63,673 bases of DNA from a virus: IMG/VR virus record IMGVR_UViG_3300045970_000154, positions 1 through 63,673 of that record. One strand, written 5' to 3'. Shown piece by piece: positions 58,004-63,440 of the stretch. The notes under the pieces are model-generated. The model was not told where the DNA came from, made no database searches, and was given only the letters and a program-made list of their open reading frames with translations. Made by a program: the position numbers and the translations under genes. Each line of letters opens with the position of its first letter. Positions within the stretch are counted from its first letter, which is position 1.

Positions 58004-58620
58004 TAGATCTCAACCTCCGTTATGGCATTAGAGGTGGACAGGGCGAGGTCTACATTCGCCTCGAACACATCAATCTCCTCCTCCATGCTGATGATGAACT
58101 CTCTCATCTTGAGCGGGTCGAGAAGAGTGTACTCGTTGTTGGCCAGGAAGCCCTTGCTGAAGGCAGCGTCACCCTCAACGTCAGCCTTGCCGTCCTTGCC
58201 GCGAGAGGCCAGGAGCTGCTGGTCGAGCCTCTGTTTGACTTCGAGGTTCCCCCGATCAACCTGCATGGTAGCCTTGGCGTAGGCACTCTTTGCAGCCTTG
58301 AGGGTCTCTTTCTGGTACTCGATGGAGGATTTCCTCTCGATAGCCTCCGCGACGGTCATTTTGACACCGCCAACTTCAACGGTCGTGGTGGCGTTGCTCA
58401 CCACGATAGCTGATTTGGCAGTCATGCGGTTGGCGATCAGGGCCTTGAGGGAGTCAACGCTGGCCAGAGCGGTCCTGTTGAACTCTTCCGCCGAGTTGAA
58501 ACCGGTAGGGAAACTCGACCCGATCTTTACGCCGCAGAACGTGGCATCCTGCGTGGCAGATTTGATACGCTTGTCGAGCAACTTGAGGTCGTTGAGGAGT
58601 GCTGCAATGGATTTCTTCAT
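58003..58620 (-). CDS. Hypothetical protein, coiled-coil
   Basis: 205 residues: ALLNDLKLLDKRIKSATQDA, VGGVKMTVAEAIERKSSIEY, LKAAKSAYAKATMQVDRGNL. A Thr/Val-rich strand sits between helical regions. Similar proteins of about 200 residues occur in large phages. Function unknown. Confidence 0.7.
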   Translation of the reverse strand: MKKSIAALLNDLKLLDKRIKSATQDATFCGVKIGSSFPTGFNSAEEFNRTALASVDSLKALIANRMTAKSAIVVSNATTTVEVGGVKMTVAEAIERKSSIEYQKETLKAAKSAYAKATMQVDRGNLEVKQRLDQQLLASRGKDGKADVEGDAAFSKGFLANNEYTLLDPLKMREFIISMEEEIDVFEANVDLALSTSNAITEVEI

Positions 58621-58665
58621 CGGTTAATCTCCTTGAGTTTTGAGGGTTGATGTTGGCGGCGGTTA

Positions 58666-58681
58666 GTGCGACATGTCGCAA
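58666..58681. repeat. 16-bp palindrome, one end changed
   Basis: GTGCGACATGTCGCAA, between the tRNA at 58693 and the gene starting at 58620. Confidence 0.85.
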
Positions 58682-58692
58682 TACTGTGAAAT

Positions 58693-58780
58693 TGGCAGAG
58701 AGTAGAGGATTCGAACCTCTGTGAACCTTGCGGTTGTCGGTTTTGGAGACCGATGCTATCGACCACTAAGCGAACTCCCT
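58693..58780 (-). tRNA. Class II tRNA with CCA anticodon (Ser-like body)
   Basis: 88 nt. Acceptor AGGGAGT/ACTCTCT, G73, encoded CCA. D-arm GCT/AGC with GG in the loop. Anticodon stem TCGGT/ACCGA, loop CTCCAAA (anticodon CCA, reads UGG). 16-nt variable region with stem AACC-GCAA-GGTT. T-arm AGAGG-TTCGAAT-CCTCT. A long variable arm plus G73 is serine-type, yet CCA is the tryptophan anticodon. Confidence 0.88.
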
Positions 58781-58786
58781 GTAAAT

Positions 58787-58860
58787 TGGCGTCTGTCCTA
58801 GGAAGTTTCATCCTAGATTTCCCTTCGGGGGTTGGGCGTTCTGGTTTAAACTACACAGAC
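58787..58860 (-). tRNA. tRNA-like element, degenerate
   Basis: Six-bp end stem GTCTGT/ACAGAC, then G and CCA at the 3' end, six bases before the tRNA above. A T-arm-like hairpin CTAGGA/TCCTAG has a non-standard loop; no acceptable anticodon arm. Possibly a decaying tRNA or a tRNA mimic. Confidence 0.3.
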
Positions 58861-58872
58861 GTAACTGGGTAA

Positions 58873-59154
58873 TTAGAAGTAGTGCCGCTGGGCGTCGCTC
58901 AACAGCGTCGGTCCGGGATTGTACGGGAGAACTGAGTCAATCCCGCAAGCGGGGCATATTGCGGTTGCTCCCATATCCTCATAGGTGATGATCTCAGAGG
59001 GAAGGAAGACCCTCAAACAGTGGTAGCAGGTACACTCTTTGGCCTCCATAACCTTCTGATGATTCTTGAAGGAATGCTGAGACATATTTGCTATGTCGGG
59101 AGTAGTCGGTGGTGGGTTGCCCCAAACACGTTGCATAATGCTTCCGAGTGTCAT
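58873..59154 (-). CDS. Zinc-ribbon protein, conserved in phages
   Basis: 93 residues. KECTCYHCLRVFLPSEI and AICPACGIDSVLPY match a phage family (CxYCxxxF ... TAxCPxCGxDSV). AAGGAG upstream. Function unknown. Confidence 0.75.
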   Translation of the reverse strand: MTLGSIMQRVWGNPPPTTPDIANMSQHSFKNHQKVMEAKECTCYHCLRVFLPSEIITYEDMGATAICPACGIDSVLPYNPGPTLLSDAQRHYF

Positions 59155-59178
59155 GGCCTATCTCCTTATCTTGAGTTA

Positions 59179-59194
59179 GTGCGACATGTCGCAA
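59179..59194. repeat. 16-bp palindrome, one end changed
   Basis: GTGCGACATGTCGCAA, 12 bases downstream of the tRNA-Gly-like gene and 24 nt before the start at 59154. Confidence 0.85.
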
Positions 59195-59206
59195 TGATTA
59201 GTTATC

Positions 59207-59280
59207 CATCCGTAGTCAGGCTCGAACTGACATTTCCCGCTGGGAGGCAAGGCGACCGATTCCCGTTAGTCGATACGGAC
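59207..59280 (-). tRNA. tRNA-Gly(CCC)-like, no encoded CCA
   Basis: 74 nt. Acceptor GTCCGTA/TACGGAT (7 pairs, one G-U); D-arm GAC/GTC; perfect T-arm GTCAG-TTCGAGC-CTGAC. Anticodon stem CTTGC/GCGGG is weak and its loop CTCCCA is one base short; if functional the anticodon is CCC. CCA must be added, fitting the phage CCA-adding enzyme. Confidence 0.6.
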
Positions 59281-60100
59281 ATGGGTTGTGGCTCTACTTT
59301 AAATGGCGAGACATACATCTCAGCGTCGCCGCTTTTAACCATCCTGGCCTAGCACTTCGCACCAGACAATTCCCGACTAGTCGGGAAATTGCTTCGTAGT
59401 TGACCGATGTTAAGGACACCGGACGAACCTTTACTATATGTGACTCCTTGCCGTTCCTGTACGTGCGTTCCCACTAAAGAGAAATGTCGCACCTCATTGC
59501 TACTAGGCAGGTTGTCAGAGCTTGCGCTCTAATGTCAGGTGTTACCTGACTCGTTGGCTATCGCCGGTAGTGGGACTGTTAGGGCAACCCACTACTATAT
59601 TCACAGATTTCATCATCTATACCGCGCTGCGTTGAAAGCGTAGCACTTATTTTTAGCTACGTAGTTTGACGTAGCATTCCAAAAAGAGCATGACGTAGGT
59701 CTCTTTTCAACTCCCCCGCTGTTAAGCCCCGGAGCAAGACAAAGGCGGAAAGATTATCCTTCAGGCGGTGGTCAGGCGGCTTTGTAGGCCGACAACCATT
59801 CGACTGTCATAGCTTGCGCTATGAGGATTGGGTACCAAGTAATACCCTTCCGTGTCTAAGGTCGCACATTAATTAGTGTGCTAGTCTGTTTGGTTATGGT
59901 GTGATGTATCACCATGCCTAATCGTTCGGGACTTACGCGAAGATGCCTCACGGCAATGTCGCTTTGCCCTATCTAAGGAACCGCTTAAGTCGGCGGTTAA
60001 ACCAAAGACCTTTTGGCTATTCAGTTGAGAAAGACCATGTTCCTAGTGGCGCGGCAAGTCTCCAGTAGTGACCCCGAAAGGTTCTGTTGACGTTCGTTGT
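59281..60100 (-). ncRNA. Putative large structured non-coding RNA
   Basis: About 0.8 kb without a convincing ORF, preceded by a promoter and followed by tRNAs. Many strong hairpins, including AGAGC-GCAA-GCTCT (59517-59530), CATAGC-GCAA-GCTATG (59808-59823) with GNRA loops, and GTCAGGT...ACCTGAC (59534-59550). RNA motif copy 3 lies near its 3' end. Size, phage context and tRNA neighbours recall ornate large RNAs such as GOLLD or ROOL; I cannot assign it to either. Confidence 0.6.
59342..59403 (-). ncRNA. CTAGGCC RNA motif, copy 3
   Basis: CTACGAAGC, hairpin AATTTCCCGA/TCGGGAATT, then CTGG - TGCGAAGTGCTAGG - CCAG. The flanking GTAGAGC is about 40 nt further away than in other copies, separated by an inserted hairpin. 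Confidence 0.6.
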
Positions 60101-60106
60101 GAGATA

Positions 60107-60135
60107 ACTATACAGAAGCGACTAACTACAGTCAA
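60107..60135 (-). promoter_or_regulatory. Promoter of the putative large ncRNA
   Basis: TTGACT (60130-60135), 17-nt spacer, TATAGT (60107-60112) on the minus strand. Transcription should start near 60100. Confidence 0.78.
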
Positions 60136-60180
60136 GCAATTTATTTAGGGTACACCGTTTTTTATTTCGACCTCCTGTTT

Positions 60181-60200
60181 GGTGCGACATATGTCGCACC
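60181..60200. repeat. Palindrome variant GGTGCGACATATGTCGCACC
   Basis: Centre expanded by AT; arms intact. Upstream of the ncRNA promoter. Confidence 0.9.
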
Positions 60201-60211
60201 GGCAAGCTCTA

Positions 60212-60300
60212 CATTAGTTACCCCGGCCTAGCAAGTTCGCACCGGACATTTGCGTCCGGGACGCAAATGCTTCGTGGCTTACCTGCTTGACGGAGCAGGC
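60212..60300 (-). ncRNA. CTAGGCC RNA motif, copy 4
   Basis: CCACGAAGC, a hairpin formed by the 19-bp palindrome, then TCCGG - TGCGAACTTGCTAGG - CCGG, then GGTAACTAATGTAGAGC. An additional 5' hairpin CCTGCT/AGCAGG. Here the 19-bp palindrome has replaced the P1 hairpin of other copies. Confidence 0.6.
60249..60267. repeat. 19-bp palindrome TTTGCGTCCGGGACGCAAA
   Basis: Perfect copy, serving as the first hairpin of RNA motif copy 4. Confidence 0.95.
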
Positions 60301-60316
60301 ACCGGTAGATAATGGT

Positions 60317-60502
60317 TTAGGCGGGAGTAACGAGAGCCGGTGCGAGACCAGCAGCGGCTTTCTGGACGATAATTTCCAAGCACCGGGAGATAACGTCTTC
60401 GGAGGTGATAAGCCCCTCTTCAAACTCCAGTTCCGCCTCTTCCATCCGGTTGAACATTTCCTGGAACAGGCTGATCTTCTTTTTATAATCTTCGTTGCTC
60501 AT
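60317..60502 (-). CDS. 61-residue helical protein
   Basis: MSNEDYKKKISLFQEMFNRM, then EEGLITSEDVISRCLEIIV. AAGGAG upstream. A 19-bp palindrome lies 14 nt before the start. Not recognised. Confidence 0.65.
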   Translation of the reverse strand: MSNEDYKKKISLFQEMFNRMEEAELEFEEGLITSEDVISRCLEIIVQKAAAGLAPALVTPA

Positions 60503-60516
60503 TTCAGTCTCCTTGG

Positions 60517-60535
60517 TTTGCGTCCGGGACGCAAA
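60517..60535. repeat. 19-bp palindrome
   Basis: Perfect copy, directly before the SD of the gene at 60502. Confidence 0.95.
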
Positions 60536-60538
60536 GAG

Positions 60539-60670
60539 TTACTTGATGATTTTGCCCTTGACGATCACATCGTTCGGGAACTGCCCCACTTCGCATCCTG
60601 CGGCCCAGAGGATCTGACCGATCTTTCCGCGTTTCGTTTCCTTGGCCCAATCTCTCATCGAAGGTTTCAT
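60539..60670 (-). CDS. 43-residue protein
   Basis: MKPSMRDWAKETKRGKIGQI, ending PNDVIVKGKIIK. AAAAGGAG before the ATG. Not recognised. Confidence 0.6.
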   Translation of the reverse strand: MKPSMRDWAKETKRGKIGQILWAAGCEVGQFPNDVIVKGKIIK

Positions 60671-60921
60671 CGCTTGCTCCTTTTGGTGCGACGTGTCGCA
60701 CCTGTGATCTGATACTCCTTAGACCAGCACTGCCCGACCTGAGACGCACCTTTAGTGCAACCAGCAGCAGCGCGACAGGTAGTGCAGAGTTCCGCAACTG
60801 CGGAAGCATAAGATTGCGGGAACGAAGACAACTTTGGTGGATTGAATTTCACCGTAGCCGGTAAGTGTCTGCTCTTCGCAACGTCGAACGTGTTATCGTG
60901 AAACGCAGTTGAAACACTCAT
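60667..60921 (-). CDS. Cys-containing protein reading through a palindrome
   Basis: 84 residues. ELCTTCRAAAGCTKGASQVG carries spaced Cys. The end (ITGATRRTKRSKR) is encoded by a palindrome variant and the SD of the next gene. AAGGAG upstream. Confidence 0.65.
   Translation of the reverse strand: MSVSTAFHDNTFDVAKSRHLPATVKFNPPKLSSFPQSYASAVAELCTTCRAAAGCTKGASQVGQCWSKEYQITGATRRTKRSKR
60686..60701. repeat. 16-bp palindrome, centre ACGTGT
   Basis: GTGCGACGTGTCGCAC; 15 nt before the start at 60670 and within the upstream gene. Confidence 0.9.
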
Positions 60922-60922
60922 G

Positions 60923-61192
60923 TCAGTCTCCTTGGTTTGCGTCCGGGACGCAAAGCTTGTACCGTTTAGCGTAGCGTTTCCACTTCAGTTCCTTCGCGCC
61001 AACCCCAGACAACTCAATAACGCACTTGGCGAGGTCAAGCTGGATGGACTCCACGAGAGCCGACAGTCGCTCGATCTCTTCGGTCAGGTTTTTCCTTTCA
61101 GTTTCGCAAATCCACATACGGTAATCAAACAGCTCTTTCGGTGTCGCTCTCTGGTACTTGCCTCGTCCTTCGTAGCTGCGAACTTCGCTCAT
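60923..61192 (-). CDS. Coiled-coil protein reading through the 19-bp palindrome
   Basis: 89 residues. LTEEIERLSALVESIQLDLA predicts coiled coil. The C-terminus LCVPDANQGD comes from the 19-bp palindrome. The ATG at 61192 follows GGAG with no spacing, so the true start is uncertain. Confidence 0.55.
   Translation of the reverse strand: MSEVRSYEGRGKYQRATPKELFDYRMWICETERKNLTEEIERLSALVESIQLDLAKCVIELSGVGAKELKWKRYAKRYKLCVPDANQGD
60936..60954. repeat. 19-bp palindrome
   Basis: Perfect copy; leader of the gene at 60921 and 3' coding end of the gene at 61192. Confidence 0.95.
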
Positions 61193-61201
61193 CTCATCTC
61201 C

Positions 61202-61220
61202 TTTGCGTCCGGGACGCAAA
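61202..61220. repeat. 19-bp palindrome
   Basis: Perfect copy just before the start at 61192. Confidence 0.95.
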
Positions 61221-61237
61221 CCGTGTTGTTGTCGTTG

Positions 61238-61255
61238 GTGCGACATTTGTCGCAC
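61238..61255. repeat. 16-bp palindrome family, centre ATTTGT
   Basis: GTGCGACATTTGTCGCAC, two extra central bases. Directly after the stop of 61256-61417; the only spot with both palindrome types back to back in one leader besides 62538-62577. Confidence 0.9.
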
Positions 61256-61417
61256 CTACAGGATATCCCGAAGCTCGAACGAGTAGGTGTCAGTCACGGC
61301 GGACGTAGACATACCGGTGAGGCAACTCATCTCGATGATGGCGTCGTCCAGGTCGATGCACTCTCCCCTAAGCACTTCCTTGTCAGTAGCTTTACCGCGA
61401 ACAATTACATACATCAT
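61256..61417 (-). CDS. Small protein, RNA motif in leader
   Basis: 53 residues from the ATG at 61417 (AAAGGGG). MMYVIVRGKATDKEVLRGEC, then DDAIIEMSCLTG. RNA motif copy 5 ends about 30 nt upstream. Confidence 0.62.
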   Translation of the reverse strand: MMYVIVRGKATDKEVLRGECIDLDDAIIEMSCLTGMSTSAVTDTYSFELRDIL

Positions 61418-61445
61418 ACCTACCCCTTTCGTGTCCTCCACATTA

Positions 61446-61505
61446 ATTGCTCCGGCCTAGGATTTCGCACCGGACGTTGCACAAGCGCAACGCTTCGTGG
61501 TTTGA
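61446..61505 (-). ncRNA. CTAGGCC RNA motif, copy 5
   Basis: ACCACGAAGC, hairpin GTTGC-GCTTGT-GCAAC, then TCCGG - TGCGAAATCCTAGG - CCGGA, then GCAATTAATGTGGAG. An upstream hairpin GCGGGAT/ATCCCGC. Confidence 0.6.
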
Positions 61506-61599
61506 GCGGGATGGTTAATCCCGCTATTTGTACCCATCACCAAGGACAGGCACCGTCACATTATAAACATAGGCAGCTCCTTTAGGGTAGAGGCTTGAG

Positions 61600-61617
61600 G
61601 TGCGACATGTGTCGCAC
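61600..61617. repeat. 16-bp palindrome family, centre ATGTGT
   Basis: GTGCGACATGTGTCGCAC, 15 bases past the stop at 61633. Confidence 0.9.
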
Positions 61618-61632
61618 CTCTCAATCAGTGGG

Positions 61633-62184
61633 CTAGGCAGCGGCAACCGTAGCCTGGGCACGCAGGGCGATCTCCGCCTGAACCTGATGCAGCAGGGCGG
61701 TCAGTTCGGCGTCGGTCAGGGACGAGAGGGACTTCGTCTCAGAAGCGGCTTTCTGGAGTTCATTAGCGGCCTCAGCAGCAGCCTTTTCAGCAGCTTTTTT
61801 GGCAACTTCGGCGGCTTTTTCGGCGGCTTTTTCGGCACCCGTCAGCTCAACCGGCTTCGGTTTTTCGATCATGAGTCCGGTGACAGGGTCGGCAACACAG
61901 TTGCGCTCGAACATCTTGGAGAGCGAGCGGTGAGCGGCCCACGCGTCGGGATTCCCTTTGAGGGAATCGACGGAGAAAGCCAGCCGGAAGCGGTCTTTGG
62001 CGAAGTTGAGGAAGTCGACGTGCTTGACTTCATCTTCTTTGGCCATTGCGATGAACAGTGCGTTGCCGTTGGCGATCTTGCCGTGAGCGACGGACAGACC
62101 TTTGGCCAGCTTGCCGTACTCATCGACCCGAAGAGCGTTGATGGTAGTAGCGACGGACAGGACGATCTCGATTTTAACGGACAT
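61633..62184 (-). CDS. Hypothetical protein with Ala/Lys/Glu-rich helical tail
   Basis: 183 residues from the ATG at 62184 (AAGGAG). A folded N-terminal half (MSVKIEIVLSVATTINALRV), then a long EKAAEKAAEVAKKAAEKAA helix and a C-terminal SLTDAELTALLHQVQAEIAL. Its own promoter lies at 62321-62348. Possibly a DNA-binding or scaffold protein. Confidence 0.7.
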   Translation of the reverse strand: MSVKIEIVLSVATTINALRVDEYGKLAKGLSVAHGKIANGNALFIAMAKEDEVKHVDFLNFAKDRFRLAFSVDSLKGNPDAWAAHRSLSKMFERNCVADPVTGLMIEKPKPVELTGAEKAAEKAAEVAKKAAEKAAAEAANELQKAASETKSLSSLTDAELTALLHQVQAEIALRAQATVAAA

Positions 62185-62200
62185 GACATTCTCCTTTTTG

Positions 62201-62218
62201 GTGCGACTTGTGTCGCAC
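62201..62218. repeat. 16-bp palindrome family, centre TTGTGT
   Basis: GTGCGACTTGTGTCGCAC, 16 nt before the start at 62184. Confidence 0.85.
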
Positions 62219-62242
62219 TTGGTTGATGTTGCGTGAACTTGA

Positions 62243-62261
62243 TTTGCGTCCCGGACGCAAA
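62243..62261. repeat. 19-bp palindrome
   Basis: TTTGCGTCCCGGACGCAAA, centre C instead of G, between promoter and leader palindrome. Confidence 0.95.
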
Positions 62262-62320
62262 GGATAACCTCACTTGATGCGTCCCGGTTGCGGTGACTTG
62301 CCTCTCTTGACCGTGAATAC

Positions 62321-62348
62321 ATTATAACACAACTGGATTCTTAGTCAA
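62321..62348 (-). promoter_or_regulatory. Sigma70-type promoter
   Basis: TTGACT, 16-nt spacer, TATAAT on the minus strand, upstream element TCACAACTGCTTA. Confidence 0.78.
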
Positions 62349-62377
62349 GCATTACTTTTTAAGCAGTTGTGATTAGT

Positions 62378-62527
62378 TTAGCAGTAAAAAAATTCAGCGA
62401 ACTTCTCATAATTCTCTTCCGTCATACAGCCAGACTGGTACAGCTCAAAAATGTTGTAGCGGATAGCCTGCTTTCCCTCTTTAGTTTCGCCGTTGTAGTA
62501 CCCTTGAAAAGACGCCGTGATACTCAT
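62378..62527 (-). CDS. 49-residue protein
   Basis: MSITASFQGYYNGETKEGKQ, then EENYEKFAEFFYC. AAGGGGG upstream; both palindromes and a promoter (62620-62647) precede it. Confidence 0.65.
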   Translation of the reverse strand: MSITASFQGYYNGETKEGKQAIRYNIFELYQSGCMTEENYEKFAEFFYC

Positions 62528-62537
62528 CTCATCCCCC

Positions 62538-62556
62538 TTTGCGTCCGGGACGCAAA
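62538..62556. repeat. 19-bp palindrome
   Basis: Perfect copy, 10 nt before the start at 62527. Confidence 0.95.
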
Positions 62557-62559
62557 CCG

Positions 62560-62577
62560 TTGCGACAAGTGTCGCAC
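62560..62577. repeat. 16-bp palindrome family, degenerate
   Basis: TTGCGACAAGTGTCGCAC, next to the 19-bp palindrome. Confidence 0.75.
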
Positions 62578-62619
62578 CGTCCAGCGTCCCTGTTAGTTGC
62601 CTCTCTCCAGCGTGAAAAC

Positions 62620-62647
62620 ATTATACCATAAGTAGATTTTTAGTCAA
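62620..62647 (-). promoter_or_regulatory. Sigma70-type promoter
   Basis: TTGACT, 16-nt spacer, TATAAT on the minus strand; drives 62378-62527. Confidence 0.78.
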
Positions 62648-62677
62648 GCTATTTCTTTTATCATTCCAAGCACTTAC

Positions 62678-62696
62678 TTTGCGTCCGGGACGCAAA
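62678..62696. repeat. 19-bp palindrome
   Basis: Perfect copy; no gene nearby. Confidence 0.95.
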
Positions 62697-62835
62697 TGCT
62701 GACGCATTTGGCGACCAAGGTACGCAAACCACATTTTTTTCCTTTTCGACACCTTGCACATTCTTTTCCTATCAACGCTTGCGCGATATAGTGGTTATCC
62801 TTTAATCATCCTACTGAATACTGAAAAGCTTTTAC

Positions 62836-62854
62836 TTTGCGTCCGGGACGCAAA
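62836..62854. repeat. 19-bp palindrome
   Basis: Perfect copy, downstream of the promoter at 62902-62929. Confidence 0.95.
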
Positions 62855-62901
62855 TGGTTCTGGGCAGTTACTCGTTGCGTGATACTCTCCATCGTGAAGA
62901 C

Positions 62902-62929
62902 ATTATACCACAACTGGATTCTTAGTCAA
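62902..62929 (-). promoter_or_regulatory. Sigma70-type promoter with no clear gene
   Basis: TTGACT, 16-nt spacer, TATAAT on the minus strand, very similar to the promoter at 62321-62348. The first 220 bases downstream carry no convincing gene. Confidence 0.72.
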
Positions 62930-62996
62930 GTTTTATTATCTATCCTATAGCGGATAGTTAAACATTTTATTTTGGTATGCAAAGCGGCCTTTCTTT

Positions 62997-63106
62997 TTCG
63001 GTGACAGTTTCGGTGAACCATCAAAGACATTTTCGGTGAACCATCAAAGACATTTTCGGTGACGGATTCGGTGAACCATCAAAGACATTTTCGGTGACGG
63101 ATTCGG
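62997..63106. repeat. Iteron-like direct repeats
   Basis: Unit of 23 bp containing CGGTGAACCATCAAAGACAT, twice in perfect tandem (63008-63030, 63031-63053) and a third copy ending at 63088; between and after them TTTCGGTGACGGATTCGG occurs twice. Confidence 0.88.
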
Positions 63107-63156
63107 CTTGTCCCGAATTCTCGCCTTTTCTTATTCCTAGTCAATTTCTACATACC

Positions 63157-63175
63157 TTTGCGTCCGGGACGCAAA
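63157..63175. repeat. 19-bp palindrome
   Basis: Perfect copy in the gene-free segment. Confidence 0.95.
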
Positions 63176-63198
63176 CCATACGCGAATAATCCGTACAG

Positions 63199-63216
63199 TG
63201 CGACAAATGTCGCAAC
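63199..63216. repeat. 16-bp palindrome family, degenerate
   Basis: GTGCGACAAATGTCGCAA, in the gene-free segment. Confidence 0.75.
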
Positions 63217-63412
63217 ATATTCCTTAAAAGACACTTATAATACTCCAAGCAAGTCACTTGTAACACAGTCAACGGGTGTTGACTGTTTTACATCTTTACT
63301 GTTCTACAAGTAAATTGGTTGCGCTCTTTAAAATGTGTATCATACACGCGTAGAGAATTATGAAAAATGTCTATTATGCGCGCGCGCCTTATGATGGCTG
63401 GTATAGTTATGT

Positions 63413-63431
63413 TTTGCGTCCAGGACGCAAA
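63413..63431. repeat. 19-bp palindrome
   Basis: TTTGCGTCCAGGACGCAAA, centre A; 9 bases before the tandem array. Confidence 0.95.
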
Positions 63432-63440
63432 TAAGGCATC

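Larger units (their letters stand above)
62648..63440. other. Gene-free, repeat-rich segment
   Basis: No supported gene. Holds four 19-bp palindromes, one palindrome variant, one promoter, iteron-like repeats, a TCAACGGGTGTTGA hairpin near 63270 and an alternating GC run (GCGCGCGC near 63380). This could be a replication origin or a genome-terminus region. Confidence 0.55.

Noticed and set aside
59281-60100. tmRNA, RNase P or group I intron as explanation of the ORF-free region
   Set aside because: No tRNA-like ends with tag, no RNase P core and no group I P7 pattern could be found by eye.
61600-62226. 208-codon Gly/Phe-rich plus-strand ORF
   Set aside because: Shadow of the Ala/Lys-rich minus-strand gene; composition follows from that repeat.
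62660-62900. Two short minus-strand ORFs of 28 and 45 codons
   Set aside because: They read through palindromes and a promoter, and SD support is poor.
8624-63216. Palindromes as a CRISPR array or intrinsic terminators
   Set aside because: No regular spacing or spacers, and no T tract follows the hairpins; they sit before start codons, often within operons.
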